A stretch of DNA of 44,470 bases from Polyangiaceae bacterium (GTDB lineage Bacteria; Myxococcota_A; Polyangia; Polyangiales; Polyangiaceae), in the NCBI GenBank assembly GCA_025937895.1, contig JAICQL010000042.1, forward strand, positions 1 through 44,470. Direction: 5' to 3'. Positions 9,556 to 17,989 of the stretch are shown here, one piece after another. The position numbers and the translations under genes were made by a program. Below the pieces are notes generated by a model. That model did not search any database, was not told the DNA's origin, and saw nothing but the letters and a program-made list of their open reading frames with translations. Numbering within the stretch: position 1 is the stretch's first letter; the number at the start of each line of letters is the position of its first letter.

Positions 9556-11105
9556 CGGGCCTGCTCCGCGGCGCGCTGCACTTGCTGGTAATGGGCCCGG
9601 AAGCGCGCCGACCACTCCATGCGCTCTTTGGCCAGCCGCAGCCGCGCATCGTCGGGAGCGCCGCTCGCGGGCTGCGGCGCAGGCGCCGACAGCTCCTGCA
9701 TCTCGATGGGCAGATCCGCCAGGCGCTGCCGCAAGCGCTCGCGGCGCTCCGGGTCTGGCACCGCCAGCACGGCGGCGTAGGCGCGGTTCAGGTCGGGCTT
9801 GCCGTCGATCCAGGCCGCTGCCCAGATCGGCACCAGCCGCCCCACCTGCCGCATCCAGCGCTGGCGAAGGTTGAAGCCCTGCGCGGCCTCGAAGGGGTCC
9901 TCGTCGTCCGCCCAGCCGCTGCGATCTGCGTACACGTCACGCCGGATCGGCATGCGGCGCAGGCTGCGCGGCACGTAGGGGCTGTGCCCGCCGTCCACGT
10001 TCCAGAGGCGTTGCCCCTCGGGGGAGAGCAAGAACTCGACGAAGCGGTTGGCGAGCTGTTCGCGCTGCCCGCGCGTGCCGTACAGCACCCCGATCGGATC
10101 CGGGGTGATAGCCGTCGCTCCGCGTGGCGCGTGATAGGTGATGCGCTGCTTGCCGACCTGCTCCTGGAACACGCGCGCGTAGAAGTCGATGGCCACACCC
10201 GCCGCTGCCTCGGCGTCGCCCACGTCCACGCACGGGCGGCTGCCGCTGTCCCCGAAGTAGCGAGCGTTGGCCGCCATCAGCAGCAGGATGCGCATGCCCT
10301 CCTTCCAGCCGCGGGCCAGCGCCTGCTGGTAGCTGGGGAGCTGCTCGTGCTCGGGCCGAGCTTCGCCACCCAGCTCCGGATGCTCCGCGAGCCAGCCCTG
10401 CTCGGCGGTGGCCATCGAGCGCTGCAACACCATCATGTACGCCACCGCGGCCGAACCGCTGCGCGTGGGATCCGCCAGCGCCAGCAAGCCGCTCAGCTCC
10501 GGCCGCGCCAGATCCGCCCAGGACTCCGGCGGCGGCAGCTGCAGCCGCTCATAGAACTCTGGGGCATAGATCAGGCCGAAGCTGCTCAGCACCACGCCCA
10601 CCCAGCGCGGCGCAGCGCCGCCCTGGGCGGCTGGATCCAGCAGCGCGACCCCGGCCAGATCCGGACGCGGAAAGGCGGCCGCGAGCAGCTCGCGCGGCAA
10701 CGACAGCGGCTTGAGGAAGGGCTTGAAATCGCGCTCGAAGGTGTAGTCTCCGCCGCCCCAGATGATGTCGATGCCCACGTCGACCTGAGCTTCGGGCAGC
10801 AGCTGCCCCTGGTCATCGCGATAGCGGCCATACACGTCGCGCAGGTAGCGGACGATGTCATTGGTACCGCTGCCAGGCGACAGATACGTGAGCGCCACGG
10901 CCTGTCCGAAGCGCTGGCGATGCCAGTCGGCGAACGCGCGCTCGAAGACGTAGCGGATGTCCTGGTTGTGCGGCGTCATGATGCGCAGCTCCAGCACCTC
11001 TCCGGTGCGCACCAGCCGCTCGGGCCGAGCGGCGAACATCAGGTGCAGCACGAATGGCGCAACCAGCACGCTCAGGAACGCCGCCAGCGATGCATAGAGC
11101 CGCAT
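9552..11105 (-). CDS. ABC transporter extracellular solute-binding protein
   Basis: Periplasmic or membrane-tethered binding protein of 517 residues, longer than typical iron-binding proteins (about 340). The N-terminal hydrophobic segment (residues 5-25) is a signal or signal anchor and has no lipobox Cys. The mature part begins VLELRIMTPHN and contains YLSPGSGTNDIVRYL and IIWGGGDYTFE, typical of family-1/6 binding-protein lobes. The C-terminal about 100 residues (PERRERLRQRLADLP... to the end) look like an extra helical, charged extension. It lies between the ATPase gene (10 bp gap) and the permease gene (4 bp overlap). The ligand is unknown. Confidence 0.82.
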   Translation of the reverse strand: MRLYASLAAFLSVLVAPFVLHLMFAARPERLVRTGEVLELRIMTPHNQDIRYVFERAFADWHRQRFGQAVALTYLSPGSGTNDIVRYLRDVYGRYRDDQGQLLPEAQVDVGIDIIWGGGDYTFERDFKPFLKPLSLPRELLAAAFPRPDLAGVALLDPAAQGGAAPRWVGVVLSSFGLIYAPEFYERLQLPPPESWADLARPELSGLLALADPTRSGSAAVAYMMVLQRSMATAEQGWLAEHPELGGEARPEHEQLPSYQQALARGWKEGMRILLLMAANARYFGDSGSRPCVDVGDAEAAAGVAIDFYARVFQEQVGKQRITYHAPRGATAITPDPIGVLYGTRGQREQLANRFVEFLLSPEGQRLWNVDGGHSPYVPRSLRRMPIRRDVYADRSGWADDEDPFEAAQGFNLRQRWMRQVGRLVPIWAAAWIDGKPDLNRAYAAVLAVPDPERRERLRQRLADLPIEMQELSAPAPQPASGAPDDARLRLAKERMEWSARFRAHYQQVQRAAEQAR

Positions 11106-11115
11106 GCCGCCTCCC

Positions 11116-12204
11116 CTAGCCCGGCGCGGCCAGCACCACGAGCTCCTCGCGTGCCAGCGACAGAGTGAGCTGCTCCGGCAGATCGAAGCGCGGCGGCACG
11201 CTGTGCATCCGCAAGGTCAACCCGCCCGCGGAGAGCCGGTGCTCGCTCGAGTCACCCAGGAAGTTCGACTCCAGCACGCGCACCAGCACATGATTTTCAC
11301 CGCTGGCTGGCGCCTGCCCGGCGGGCACGATCGCCAGCTGCTCGGGACGGATGCTGAGCATCACCCGCGACAGCTCGCGCGGCAACGCCGCAGCGAAGGC
11401 GCTGAGCCGCCCGAGCGGCGTATCCACGAGCAGCTGCTCGCCGGGCTGCGCGGCTGCCGGGCTGCGCTCCAGCACGCTGCCGGGGATCAGGTTGGCCTGG
11501 CCCAGAAATTCGGCGACGAAGGTGTTGCTCGGCCGGGTGTAGAGCTCGCGCGGCGTGCCCACCTGCACGACCCTGCCCGCGTCGAGCAGCGCGATGCGAT
11601 CGGCGATGCTCAGCGCCTCTTTCTGGTCATGGGTGACGTACAGCGTGGTCAGCCCCGTGGCGCGACAGATGCGGCGGATCTCACCGCGCATCTGCTGGCG
11701 CAGCCGCGTGTCGAGGTTGCTCAGCGGCTCGTCCAGCAACAGGCAGCTGGGCTTCACCGCCACGGCGCGGGCGATGGCCACGCGCTGCTGCTGCCCGCCG
11801 GAGAGCTCGGCCGGCTTGCGCTCACGATACTCGGCCATCTGCACCAGCTCCAGCGCCTCGCTCACGCGCTGCTCCTGCTGCTTGCGATCGATGCGGCGCA
11901 CGTCCAGGCCGAAGCGCACGTTCTCCGCGACGCTGAGGTGCGGCCAGAGCGCGTAGCTCTGAAAGCACATCACCGCGTTGCGCTCGTGCGTCGGCAGGCG
12001 CGTCACGTCCCGACCACCAAAGCGGATGCGCCCTTCGCTCGGCTCCAGCAGCCCGGCGATCAAGTTGAGCAGCGTCGTCTTGCCGCAGCCGCTCGGGCCC
12101 AGCAGAAAGAAGAGCTCTCCCGCGTTGATTTCCAGCTCGGCACGATCCACCGCGAGGGTGGCCCCGAGCCGCTTGCTCACTCGCTCGAGATGAATTGAGA
12201 CCAA
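11116..12204 (-). CDS. ABC transporter ATP-binding protein (PotA/FbpC type)
   Basis: Energising ATPase of the importer, 362 residues. Motifs in order: Walker A GPSGCGKTT (36-44), Q-loop Gln82, signature LSGGQ (134-138), Walker B ending in DEP (158-160), and switch His192. The C-terminal about 120 residues form a TOBE/OB-like regulatory domain typical of the FbpC, PotA, MalK and CysA group. The start is TTG at 12204; an in-frame TGA lies 18 nt upstream and no ATG is available before conserved sequence. It is the first gene of the operon, with the tandem-repeat tract 12218-12339 immediately upstream where its promoter should be. Confidence 0.93.
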   Translation of the reverse strand: MVSIHLERVSKRLGATLAVDRAELEINAGELFFLLGPSGCGKTTLLNLIAGLLEPSEGRIRFGGRDVTRLPTHERNAVMCFQSYALWPHLSVAENVRFGLDVRRIDRKQQEQRVSEALELVQMAEYRERKPAELSGGQQQRVAIARAVAVKPSCLLLDEPLSNLDTRLRQQMRGEIRRICRATGLTTLYVTHDQKEALSIADRIALLDAGRVVQVGTPRELYTRPSNTFVAEFLGQANLIPGSVLERSPAAAQPGEQLLVDTPLGRLSAFAAALPRELSRVMLSIRPEQLAIVPAGQAPASGENHVLVRVLESNFLGDSSEHRLSAGGLTLRMHSVPPRFDLPEQLTLSLAREELVVLAAPG

Positions 12205-12217
12205 GGGATCAGGTGCC

Positions 12218-12339
12218 GTTCACCGCGAACGTTTCACTGGCAAGGTTTCACTGGCAGGTTCCCCGGCAAGTTTCCACTGGCAGGGCTGCACTGGCAGAGC
12301 TTCACTGGCAGGGCTTCTTCGGCGGAGCTTCACCGCGGC
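12218..12339. repeat. Degenerate 13-14 bp tandem repeat, about nine units
   Basis: Nine head-to-tail units can be read, consensus GCTTCACTGGCAGG: 12218-12230, 12231-12244, 12245-12257, 12258-12270, 12271-12284, 12285-12298, 12299-12312, 12313-12326 and 12327-12339. The central units keep CACTGGCA, while the outer ones have drifted to CACCGCGG-like forms. The tract fills the gap between osmC and the ABC ATPase gene, and its last unit covers the osmC stop codon. It occupies the only place for the ABC operon promoter. Confidence 0.8.
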
Positions 12340-12767
12340 GCCGCGGCCCAGTCGAACTGAACGGGGACCTCGATCGCGTCGAGCAGGCTGATGCGCACCG
12401 GGCAGGTGTGCGCGGTGTGTTCCAGAAAGGCGCGATCGGGCTCGGTGAGCCGTGCACCGCCAGCTGCACTGCTGGCCACGTCGATCCGCACCACCAGCCG
12501 CGCGATGCGCCGCGGCGGAGCCTGCGTCATGTGCTTTTCGACGGACAGGCGGGTGCCGTCCAGCGACCAGCCGCGCTCCTGAGCACGGATGCCCATGGTC
12601 GTCAGCATGCAGGTGCCCAGCGCCGTTGCCACCAGATCCGTGGGCGAAAACGCCTCGCCCCGCCCCTTGTTGTCGGTTGGCGCGTCCGTGGTCAGCGTCA
12701 TTTCCGACGGCCCATGCGTCGCGCTGCAGCGCAGCTGCCCGAGATAGGCGACGTCGATTTTCACCAT
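12330..12767 (-). CDS. OsmC-family peroxiredoxin-like protein
   Basis: OsmC/Ohr-fold protein that would reduce organic hydroperoxides through a Cys pair. It has 145 residues. The first Cys is in FSPTDLVATALGTC (Cys53) and the second in HTCPV (Cys122), both at the family positions. The start at MVKIDVAYLG (ATG 12767) is preceded by GGAG with a suitable spacer; an upstream in-frame ATG at 12812 lacks this. The sequence fits the general OsmC group better than Ohr. It is divergent from fabF, and its stop lies in the last unit of the tandem-repeat tract. Confidence 0.9.
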   Translation of the reverse strand: MVKIDVAYLGQLRCSATHGPSEMTLTTDAPTDNKGRGEAFSPTDLVATALGTCMLTTMGIRAQERGWSLDGTRLSVEKHMTQAPPRRIARLVVRIDVASSAAGGARLTEPDRAFLEHTAHTCPVRISLLDAIEVPVQFDWAAAPR

Positions 12768-12868
12768 GGTTTTCTCCGTGCTGGGCCGCAGCCTGCGAGG
12801 CGGCCCGAGCACCGGCAGCCTATCACAGGCGCCTTGCCAGCAGAGAGGCTTCGTAATATGCGGGCGCA

Positions 12869-14095
12869 GTGAGTCGCCGAGCCGTCATCACGGGAATTGG
12901 CATGGTAACGCCCCTCGGGCTGGATCGCTCCAGCACCTGGAGCGCGCTGCTCGCCGGCACCAGCGGCATCCGCCCGTTCCAGAGCTTCGATGCCTCCCGG
13001 CTCCGCTCCCAGTTTGGCGGTGAGATCCGCGGCTTTGATCCGCTCCGTTACATGAGCAAGCCGGAGGAGCGGCGCACCGACCGCTATGCACAGCTGGCCA
13101 TCGCCGCCGCGGAGGAGGCGCTGGCAGACGCGGGCTATCGGGTGCCAGAGGGCCGCGCTCACGAGGTGGGCGTGCTGCTGGGTGTGGCCTTCGGCGGCCT
13201 GAGCAGCCTGGAAGAGAACCACCGCGCTCTGCTCGATCGCGGTCCGAAGCGGCTGTCTCCGATGATGGTGCCGCTGATGCTGGCCAACACGGCTCCCGGG
13301 CTGCTCGCCATGCGCCATGGCGCCGGCGGCCCCAACCTGACCCTGACCTCGGCCTGCGCCTCCGGGGCGCACGCCATCGGCGAGAGCGCCGAGCTGATCC
13401 GGCGCGGTGATTGCTCGGCCGTGATCACCGGCGGTACGGAGGCCGTGCTGACCGAGCTGTGCGTCGGTGGCTTCTGCGCCATGCACGCGCTGTCCACGCG
13501 CAATGAAGAGCCGCAGCGGGCCAGCCGCCCCTTCTGCACGGATCGTGACGGCTTCGTGATCTCTGAGGCAGCTTGCGTGCTGGTGCTGGAGGAGTACGAG
13601 GCGGCGCGCGAGCGGGGCGCCATCATCTACGCCGAAGTGGCCGGCTACGGGCGTAGCTGCGATGCCCATCACCTCACCTCGCCGCACCCGGAGGGAGTGG
13701 GGGTCAAGCAAGCGTTGCGCAGCGCGCTGCGCTCGGCGCGGGTCTCGCCGGAGCAGATTGGCCACGTCAACGCGCATGCCACGTCGACGCCCGCTGGTGA
13801 CGTGAGCGAAGCGCGTGCCATCCGCGAGGTGCTGGGCGCCAGCGTGCCGGTGACGGCACCCAAATCCATGCTGGGGCACACGCTCGGCGCAGCCGGCGCG
13901 GTGGAGGCCGCCATCACCGCGCTCTCGCTGCGCCATCAGGTCATCCCCCCGACCTTGAACTACGACAGCCCCGATCCGGAGTGCAGCGTGAACGTGGTGG
14001 CAAATGAGGCGCGGCCGCGGGCCATGACTCATGCGCTGAGCAACTCCTTTGGCTTCGGCGGCACCAACGTGTCGCTCCTGCTCGGCCTGGTCTGA
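12869..14095 (+). CDS. fabF: 3-oxoacyl-ACP synthase II (FabF type)
   Basis: Condensing enzyme that elongates acyl-ACP with malonyl-ACP in fatty acid synthesis. It has 408 residues, the normal KAS II length. The catalytic triad is complete: Cys163 in TSACASGAHAIGE, His303 in NAHATSTPAGD and His337 in KSMLGHTLGAAG, plus the C-terminal GFGGTN loop. The start is GTG 12869. It is followed after 15 bp by the YkgJ gene and after a further 10 bp by a hydrolase gene, probably one transcript. No acpP, fabG or fabH lies nearby, so this may be an additional copy used in specialised lipid or secondary metabolism; that is inference. Confidence 0.92.
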   Translation: MSRRAVITGIGMVTPLGLDRSSTWSALLAGTSGIRPFQSFDASRLRSQFGGEIRGFDPLRYMSKPEERRTDRYAQLAIAAAEEALADAGYRVPEGRAHEVGVLLGVAFGGLSSLEENHRALLDRGPKRLSPMMVPLMLANTAPGLLAMRHGAGGPNLTLTSACASGAHAIGESAELIRRGDCSAVITGGTEAVLTELCVGGFCAMHALSTRNEEPQRASRPFCTDRDGFVISEAACVLVLEEYEAARERGAIIYAEVAGYGRSCDAHHLTSPHPEGVGVKQALRSALRSARVSPEQIGHVNAHATSTPAGDVSEARAIREVLGASVPVTAPKSMLGHTLGAAGAVEAAITALSLRHQVIPPTLNYDSPDPECSVNVVANEARPRAMTHALSNSFGFGGTNVSLLLGLV

Positions 14096-14110
14096 GCCCG
14101 CGCCGCGGCC

Positions 14111-14875
14111 ATGGCAAAGCGCAGCGCCGGAGCTCCATCGGCGTCTCGACGCCGGGTGGCGCTGCCGCTGGCGTCCGCTTCCGCAGCCGTGCCTGCGGGT
14201 GACTTTTCCGAGTGGCTGCGGAGCACGCGCGGCGCGCGCGAGCAGCAGCGCGACGTGGATGTGCCGTGCGGCGAGTGCACGGCGTGCTGCCGCTCGTCGC
14301 TGTTCATCCACATCGGGCCGGATGAGCACGACACCCTGGCGCACATCGATCGAGCCCTGCTCTTTCCCGCGCCGGGCGCACCCCCCGGCCACGTGTTGAT
14401 GGGCTACGACCGCCAGGGGCGCTGCCCGATGCTGTCCGCCTCCGGCTGCTCCATCTACGAGCACCGCCCGCGCACCTGCCGCGACTTCGACTGCCGTGCC
14501 GTGGCCGCGACGGGCCTGGCGCTCGACGAAGCCCAGCGCGCCATCGCCGAGCAGGCGCGCCGCTGGCGCTTCGAGCACCCCACCAGCCAGGCGGAGCGCG
14601 AGCACGCCGCCGTGAGCGCGGCAGCCACGTTCCTGCTGGAGCGCGGCCCGGCGCTGCTACCGGGCGCTCTACCCAGCCACCCGCTGCAGCTGGCTCTGCT
14701 GGCGATCCGCGTGTACCACGTGTTCGCATCCGAGAGCGGAGACGACGGCGAGCGGCCCTCGGACGCGGAGCTTGCACGGGCGGTGCTCACCGCAATGAGC
14801 CAGCGCCAGGAGAGCGCGGCTGCGCCCGCAGCTCGAGCAACTTCGGTCAAGCGAGCAGCCACAGCCCTGACCTAG
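14111..14875 (+). CDS. YkgJ-family cysteine cluster protein
   Basis: Predicted metal-binding (zinc or Fe-S) protein of 254 residues with unknown reaction. The CxxCxxCC block is at Cys53, Cys56, Cys59 and Cys60, followed by Cys105, Cys113, Cys123 and Cys128 (CRDFDC), the full UPF0153/YkgJ pattern. About 100 helical residues without a nameable domain follow. The N-terminal about 45 residues are basic and Ala/Ser-rich. It lies between fabF and an alpha/beta hydrolase on the same strand with short gaps. Confidence 0.87.
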   Translation: MAKRSAGAPSASRRRVALPLASASAAVPAGDFSEWLRSTRGAREQQRDVDVPCGECTACCRSSLFIHIGPDEHDTLAHIDRALLFPAPGAPPGHVLMGYDRQGRCPMLSASGCSIYEHRPRTCRDFDCRAVAATGLALDEAQRAIAEQARRWRFEHPTSQAEREHAAVSAAATFLLERGPALLPGALPSHPLQLALLAIRVYHVFASESGDDGERPSDAELARAVLTAMSQRQESAAAPAARATSVKRAATALT

Positions 14876-14885
14876 AGTCCAGGGC

Positions 14886-15815
14886 ATGGAGACACTCGCC
14901 ACGAGCGCGGGCCTCGAGCTCACGGATGTGCTGGATGACCGGTGTGGAGCACGCTTCCCGCTGCTCGTGTTTTACCCCAGCAGCTCGCCGGCGCGAGCGG
15001 AGCGCCTGGGGCCCTTCGAGCTGCAGGTGGCCCTGGGCGGAGCGCCCCTGCCCGGGCCGTACCCGCTGGTGCTGATCTCCCATGGCTCCGGGGGCTCGCC
15101 CGCCACCCATCGCGAGCTCGCCTGTCACCTGGCCCGGCGCGGCTTCATCGTCGGTGTTCCAGAACACCCCTTCAACAACCGCAACGACAACACACGGGCG
15201 GAGAGCCTGGAGCTCCTGGCGGATCGCCCCCACCACCTGCGGCTGGTCGCGGACTGGTTCTTTCAGAGCCGGCTGGCGCCCTACCTGGAGCCGCAGCGTT
15301 ACTCCATCATCGGCCACTCGCTGGGCGGCTATACGGCGCTGGCCGCGGCCGGGGGAGTGCCGACGTCCCTGCCTCACCAGAGCCCCGATCGGCTCGCGCG
15401 GCGCATCGCGGTGACGGCGGATGCGCGAGTCAGCGCGCTGGTCCTGCTCGCGCCGGCCACGGCCTGGTTCCGCCTGCCTGGCGCCTTGAGCGCGGTGCAC
15501 GTGCCGATCCTGATGGTCGCGAGCTACCACGATTTCATGGCGCCCTATTTCTTCATGTGCCAGCTGGTGGTGGACGGCGTTCCAGACCCGAGCAAGGTGG
15601 ACTATCGCCTGGTGGAGCAGGCAGGGCACTACTCCTTCCTCAGCCCGTGGCCAGCGGCGCTCGCATCACCCGCGATTCCGCCCTCTCAGGATCCACCGGG
15701 CTTCGATCGGCGCGTGTTCCTGGCTCAGCTGTACGGCGACATCGAGGGCTTTCTGGAGCGCCACGCGCGCCAGCAGCGGATGGAGCTCCCGCGCGGCGCG
15801 GGCGCGGAGCGATAA
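14886..15815 (+). CDS. Alpha/beta hydrolase (dienelactone hydrolase/PAF-AH-like)
   Basis: Ser-dependent hydrolase of 309 residues resembling COG4188 proteins. The oxyanion segment LISHGSGG is at residues 63-70. The nucleophile elbow GHSLGG places Ser145. A later Asp in SYHDFMAPYF and a His in EQAGHYSFL complete the likely triad. There is no signal peptide, so it is probably cytoplasmic. ATG 14886 is 10 bp after the YkgJ gene. The substrate (ester, thioester or lactone) is unknown; linkage to fabF hints at acyl chemistry but does not show it. It is convergent with the CotH gene, with only 2 bp between. Confidence 0.85.
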   Translation: METLATSAGLELTDVLDDRCGARFPLLVFYPSSSPARAERLGPFELQVALGGAPLPGPYPLVLISHGSGGSPATHRELACHLARRGFIVGVPEHPFNNRNDNTRAESLELLADRPHHLRLVADWFFQSRLAPYLEPQRYSIIGHSLGGYTALAAAGGVPTSLPHQSPDRLARRIAVTADARVSALVLLAPATAWFRLPGALSAVHVPILMVASYHDFMAPYFFMCQLVVDGVPDPSKVDYRLVEQAGHYSFLSPWPAALASPAIPPSQDPPGFDRRVFLAQLYGDIEGFLERHARQQRMELPRGAGAER

Positions 15816-15817
15816 CG

Positions 15818-17899
15818 TCAGCGGAAGTAGATGTTGTCGATGCGCAGATGCCCGGTCTCGGTCTCCGCGCTCAGCTTCCCCGCAGGGTCGACGGTGGCGC
15901 TCGGAGCAAACATCAAGCCGGTGAAGCGCTGCAGCACTCGCGCGCGAGCGTCGGCGTCTGCGCTGAAGCCCTGGCCCTCCTCCCAGCCCTCCTTGGCCCA
16001 GGTCGGATAGTAGAGCTTGGATAGCTCGATCACGAACGGCTGCGGCTCTGGGCCCACCACGTGCTCCAGCCCAAACTCCTGCGCGATGCCGCCCAGCTCC
16101 TGCTCGTAGGCGGCGCTGCTCACGCGCACCCTCACCTCGCGCGCGCGATCGGCTGACATCCAGACGATGATGCGAGAGAAGCCGCCGAGATCGCTCTCGG
16201 CGCTGCCAATGCCGACGCCGGCCCACTCGTCGTAGGGCTCGGGCCCGCTCTGAAACGTGAAGTCGAAGCGCAGGTCTGCCTTGCCCGAGAGCGGCTCGAG
16301 CGTGCTCCAGCTCACAGCGACCATGGCCAACGGATCGGCGTAGCTGAACACTCCGGCGGGCGCGGCCGAGGCGGGCGGCGCGGCGAACTCGAAGTTGGTG
16401 AGGCTGCCACCGTGCAGCCCCGCGTCCACGGTCACGCCGTCGATGTCGTCTGGCGGAGCGAGCTCGACCTGCTCCGGCGGGCGCTCATCGATCAAGCCCT
16501 GCGCCAGCAGCGCCTCCAGCTCGGGCGCGAGAGTCGGAAGGATGCGGTCGAGCTCGGCCAGCGCGCGGCGCCACGCCCCCACCTCGAGGGTCGGGTCGGC
16601 CTCCACCAGGGGCGCCAGCTGCTGGCTGAGCTGCAGCGCTCGCTCGCGCAGCCGCTCGGCAGCGAGCGGGCCGGCAGCGATCTCTCGGCCGAGCTCGACC
16701 AGGCGTGACCAGTTGGACTCGATCAGCCAGTTCATCAGCCGGTCGCAGCGCGCGGGCATCACGCGCTCGCCGCCCGTTGCTTCCCAGATCACCCTTCGCT
16801 CACAGCTCACCGGGCGCTCATTCAGGTCCGGCACGGGCGGGGCCGTGACCGACTCCTGCGGCTGGGCATAGGGATGAAACGCCCAGAAGGTGCTGTCCAG
16901 ATCCCAGGGGATGAGGTGAAAGCGTGGGGCCGGGCCATCGTCGTGATACCAGAAGAAGTTGTGCGACGTGCGGGTGCTGTAGAAGGCCGTCACGCCATCC
17001 CAGTTGCGTAGCCCGCGGTCCACCGCGAGATAGCGCAGCAGCGCGTCGACCTCGAGGAAGCGGCCGAGCTCCACACCGGAAGGCTGGGCGTCGCTCGCGC
17101 TGCCCACTGCCTGCGCGAAGGCGCGTAGCCCCGAGACATCGCCGCGCTCCTCGTTCGTCTCCAGCGCCTCGCGAAACTCCGCGTCGCTGAAGGCCGGGTT
17201 CGGCCAGATCTCCTTGTACAGGTTGCCGTCAGGGGCCTCGGGAAAGTGCGCTCGCGTGAAGCGCCCATCCACGTCCTCCACGGCGATGTACAGCCCGCGC
17301 GGCTGGTCGTTGATGAACACCTGCGCGGGCAGGGTGCGCGGCGCGCGGATGCCCGCGTCGCGAAAGGCGCGATACGCCAGCAGCTCGTGCAGCTTGGTAG
17401 AGTCGTTGGACGCCGCGTGCAGGTTCAGCCGCTTCAGCCCTGCAAAGCGCAGCTCCGGATCGCTCGCATTGAACTTCAGCTTGAGGCTGAGCTTGGCGCA
17501 CTCGTCGGCGTAGCTGCGCACGCCACCAGACTCATCCCAGCAGTGGTGGAGCGAGTAGTCGCCCTTGTAGCGCACGCCGATCTCGGGCAGCTCCTGCGCG
17601 GCTTGCCCCCGCAGCTCGAGCCGCGCGCTGGCCCGTACGTACTTCTCCTGGTTGCCGCGCTCCTCCAGCTCGCGCAGCAGCTCGGGCGCGACGGTGAGCC
17701 GCACCTCCAGCACCCTGCCCTCGATGAACAGCTCGGCGCCGGGCAACGGAGCGTCGGCAGCCTGCGCTGCCGGTGCCTCGCGCGCAGGGCTCGCGGAGAC
17801 GTCGGGCGGGCGCGACAGGCCGTCTTTGTTGGCGCCGCAGGCTGCGCTCAGCAGAGCGGCGCTCACTGCCGTGCGGCGAGCCCCCGGTAACAAACGCAT
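15818..17899 (-). CDS. CotH-kinase-family lipoprotein
   Basis: Surface or periplasmic lipoprotein of 693 residues. The signal ends in a lipobox (LLSAAC, Cys21). A CotH-like atypical protein-kinase domain spans about residues 60-420: YKGDYSLHHC, the LKRLNLHAASND segment, GLYIAVEDVDGRF (about 202-214) and the metal-binding PWDLDSTF, equivalent to the kinase DFG region. The last about 200 residues form a beta-rich module ending in LRIDNIYF, like a carbohydrate-binding domain. In Bacillus, CotH phosphorylates coat proteins; here an extracellular kinase attached to glycan binding is inferred. It lies 90 bp downstream of the helicase gene on the same strand. Confidence 0.88.
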   Translation of the reverse strand: MRLLPGARRTAVSAALLSAACGANKDGLSRPPDVSASPAREAPAAQAADAPLPGAELFIEGRVLEVRLTVAPELLRELEERGNQEKYVRASARLELRGQAAQELPEIGVRYKGDYSLHHCWDESGGVRSYADECAKLSLKLKFNASDPELRFAGLKRLNLHAASNDSTKLHELLAYRAFRDAGIRAPRTLPAQVFINDQPRGLYIAVEDVDGRFTRAHFPEAPDGNLYKEIWPNPAFSDAEFREALETNEERGDVSGLRAFAQAVGSASDAQPSGVELGRFLEVDALLRYLAVDRGLRNWDGVTAFYSTRTSHNFFWYHDDGPAPRFHLIPWDLDSTFWAFHPYAQPQESVTAPPVPDLNERPVSCERRVIWEATGGERVMPARCDRLMNWLIESNWSRLVELGREIAAGPLAAERLRERALQLSQQLAPLVEADPTLEVGAWRRALAELDRILPTLAPELEALLAQGLIDERPPEQVELAPPDDIDGVTVDAGLHGGSLTNFEFAAPPASAAPAGVFSYADPLAMVAVSWSTLEPLSGKADLRFDFTFQSGPEPYDEWAGVGIGSAESDLGGFSRIIVWMSADRAREVRVRVSSAAYEQELGGIAQEFGLEHVVGPEPQPFVIELSKLYYPTWAKEGWEEGQGFSADADARARVLQRFTGLMFAPSATVDPAGKLSAETETGHLRIDNIYFR

Positions 17900-17932
17900 G
17901 GCAGCATTGTGCCGCGGCGCGGCGCGGCGTGG

Positions 17933-17953
17933 CGCCCGAAAAGCGCTCGGGCG
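17933..17953. terminator. Weak hairpin between helicase and CotH genes
   Basis: CGCCCGA (17933-17939) pairs with TCGGGCG (17947-17953) across a 7-nt loop, about 37 bp beyond the helicase stop. There is no T-run. It could limit read-through into the CotH gene, but may be chance in GC-rich DNA. Confidence 0.3.
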
Positions 17954-17989
17954 GCGTCGAGCCCGATGGCCGCGGGCAAAGTGCAGCGC

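Noticed and set aside
7759..9591. Long + strand open frame rich in His/Gln/Arg
   Set aside because: It mirrors the ABC permease gene, which has clear EAA motifs and membrane segments on the minus strand.
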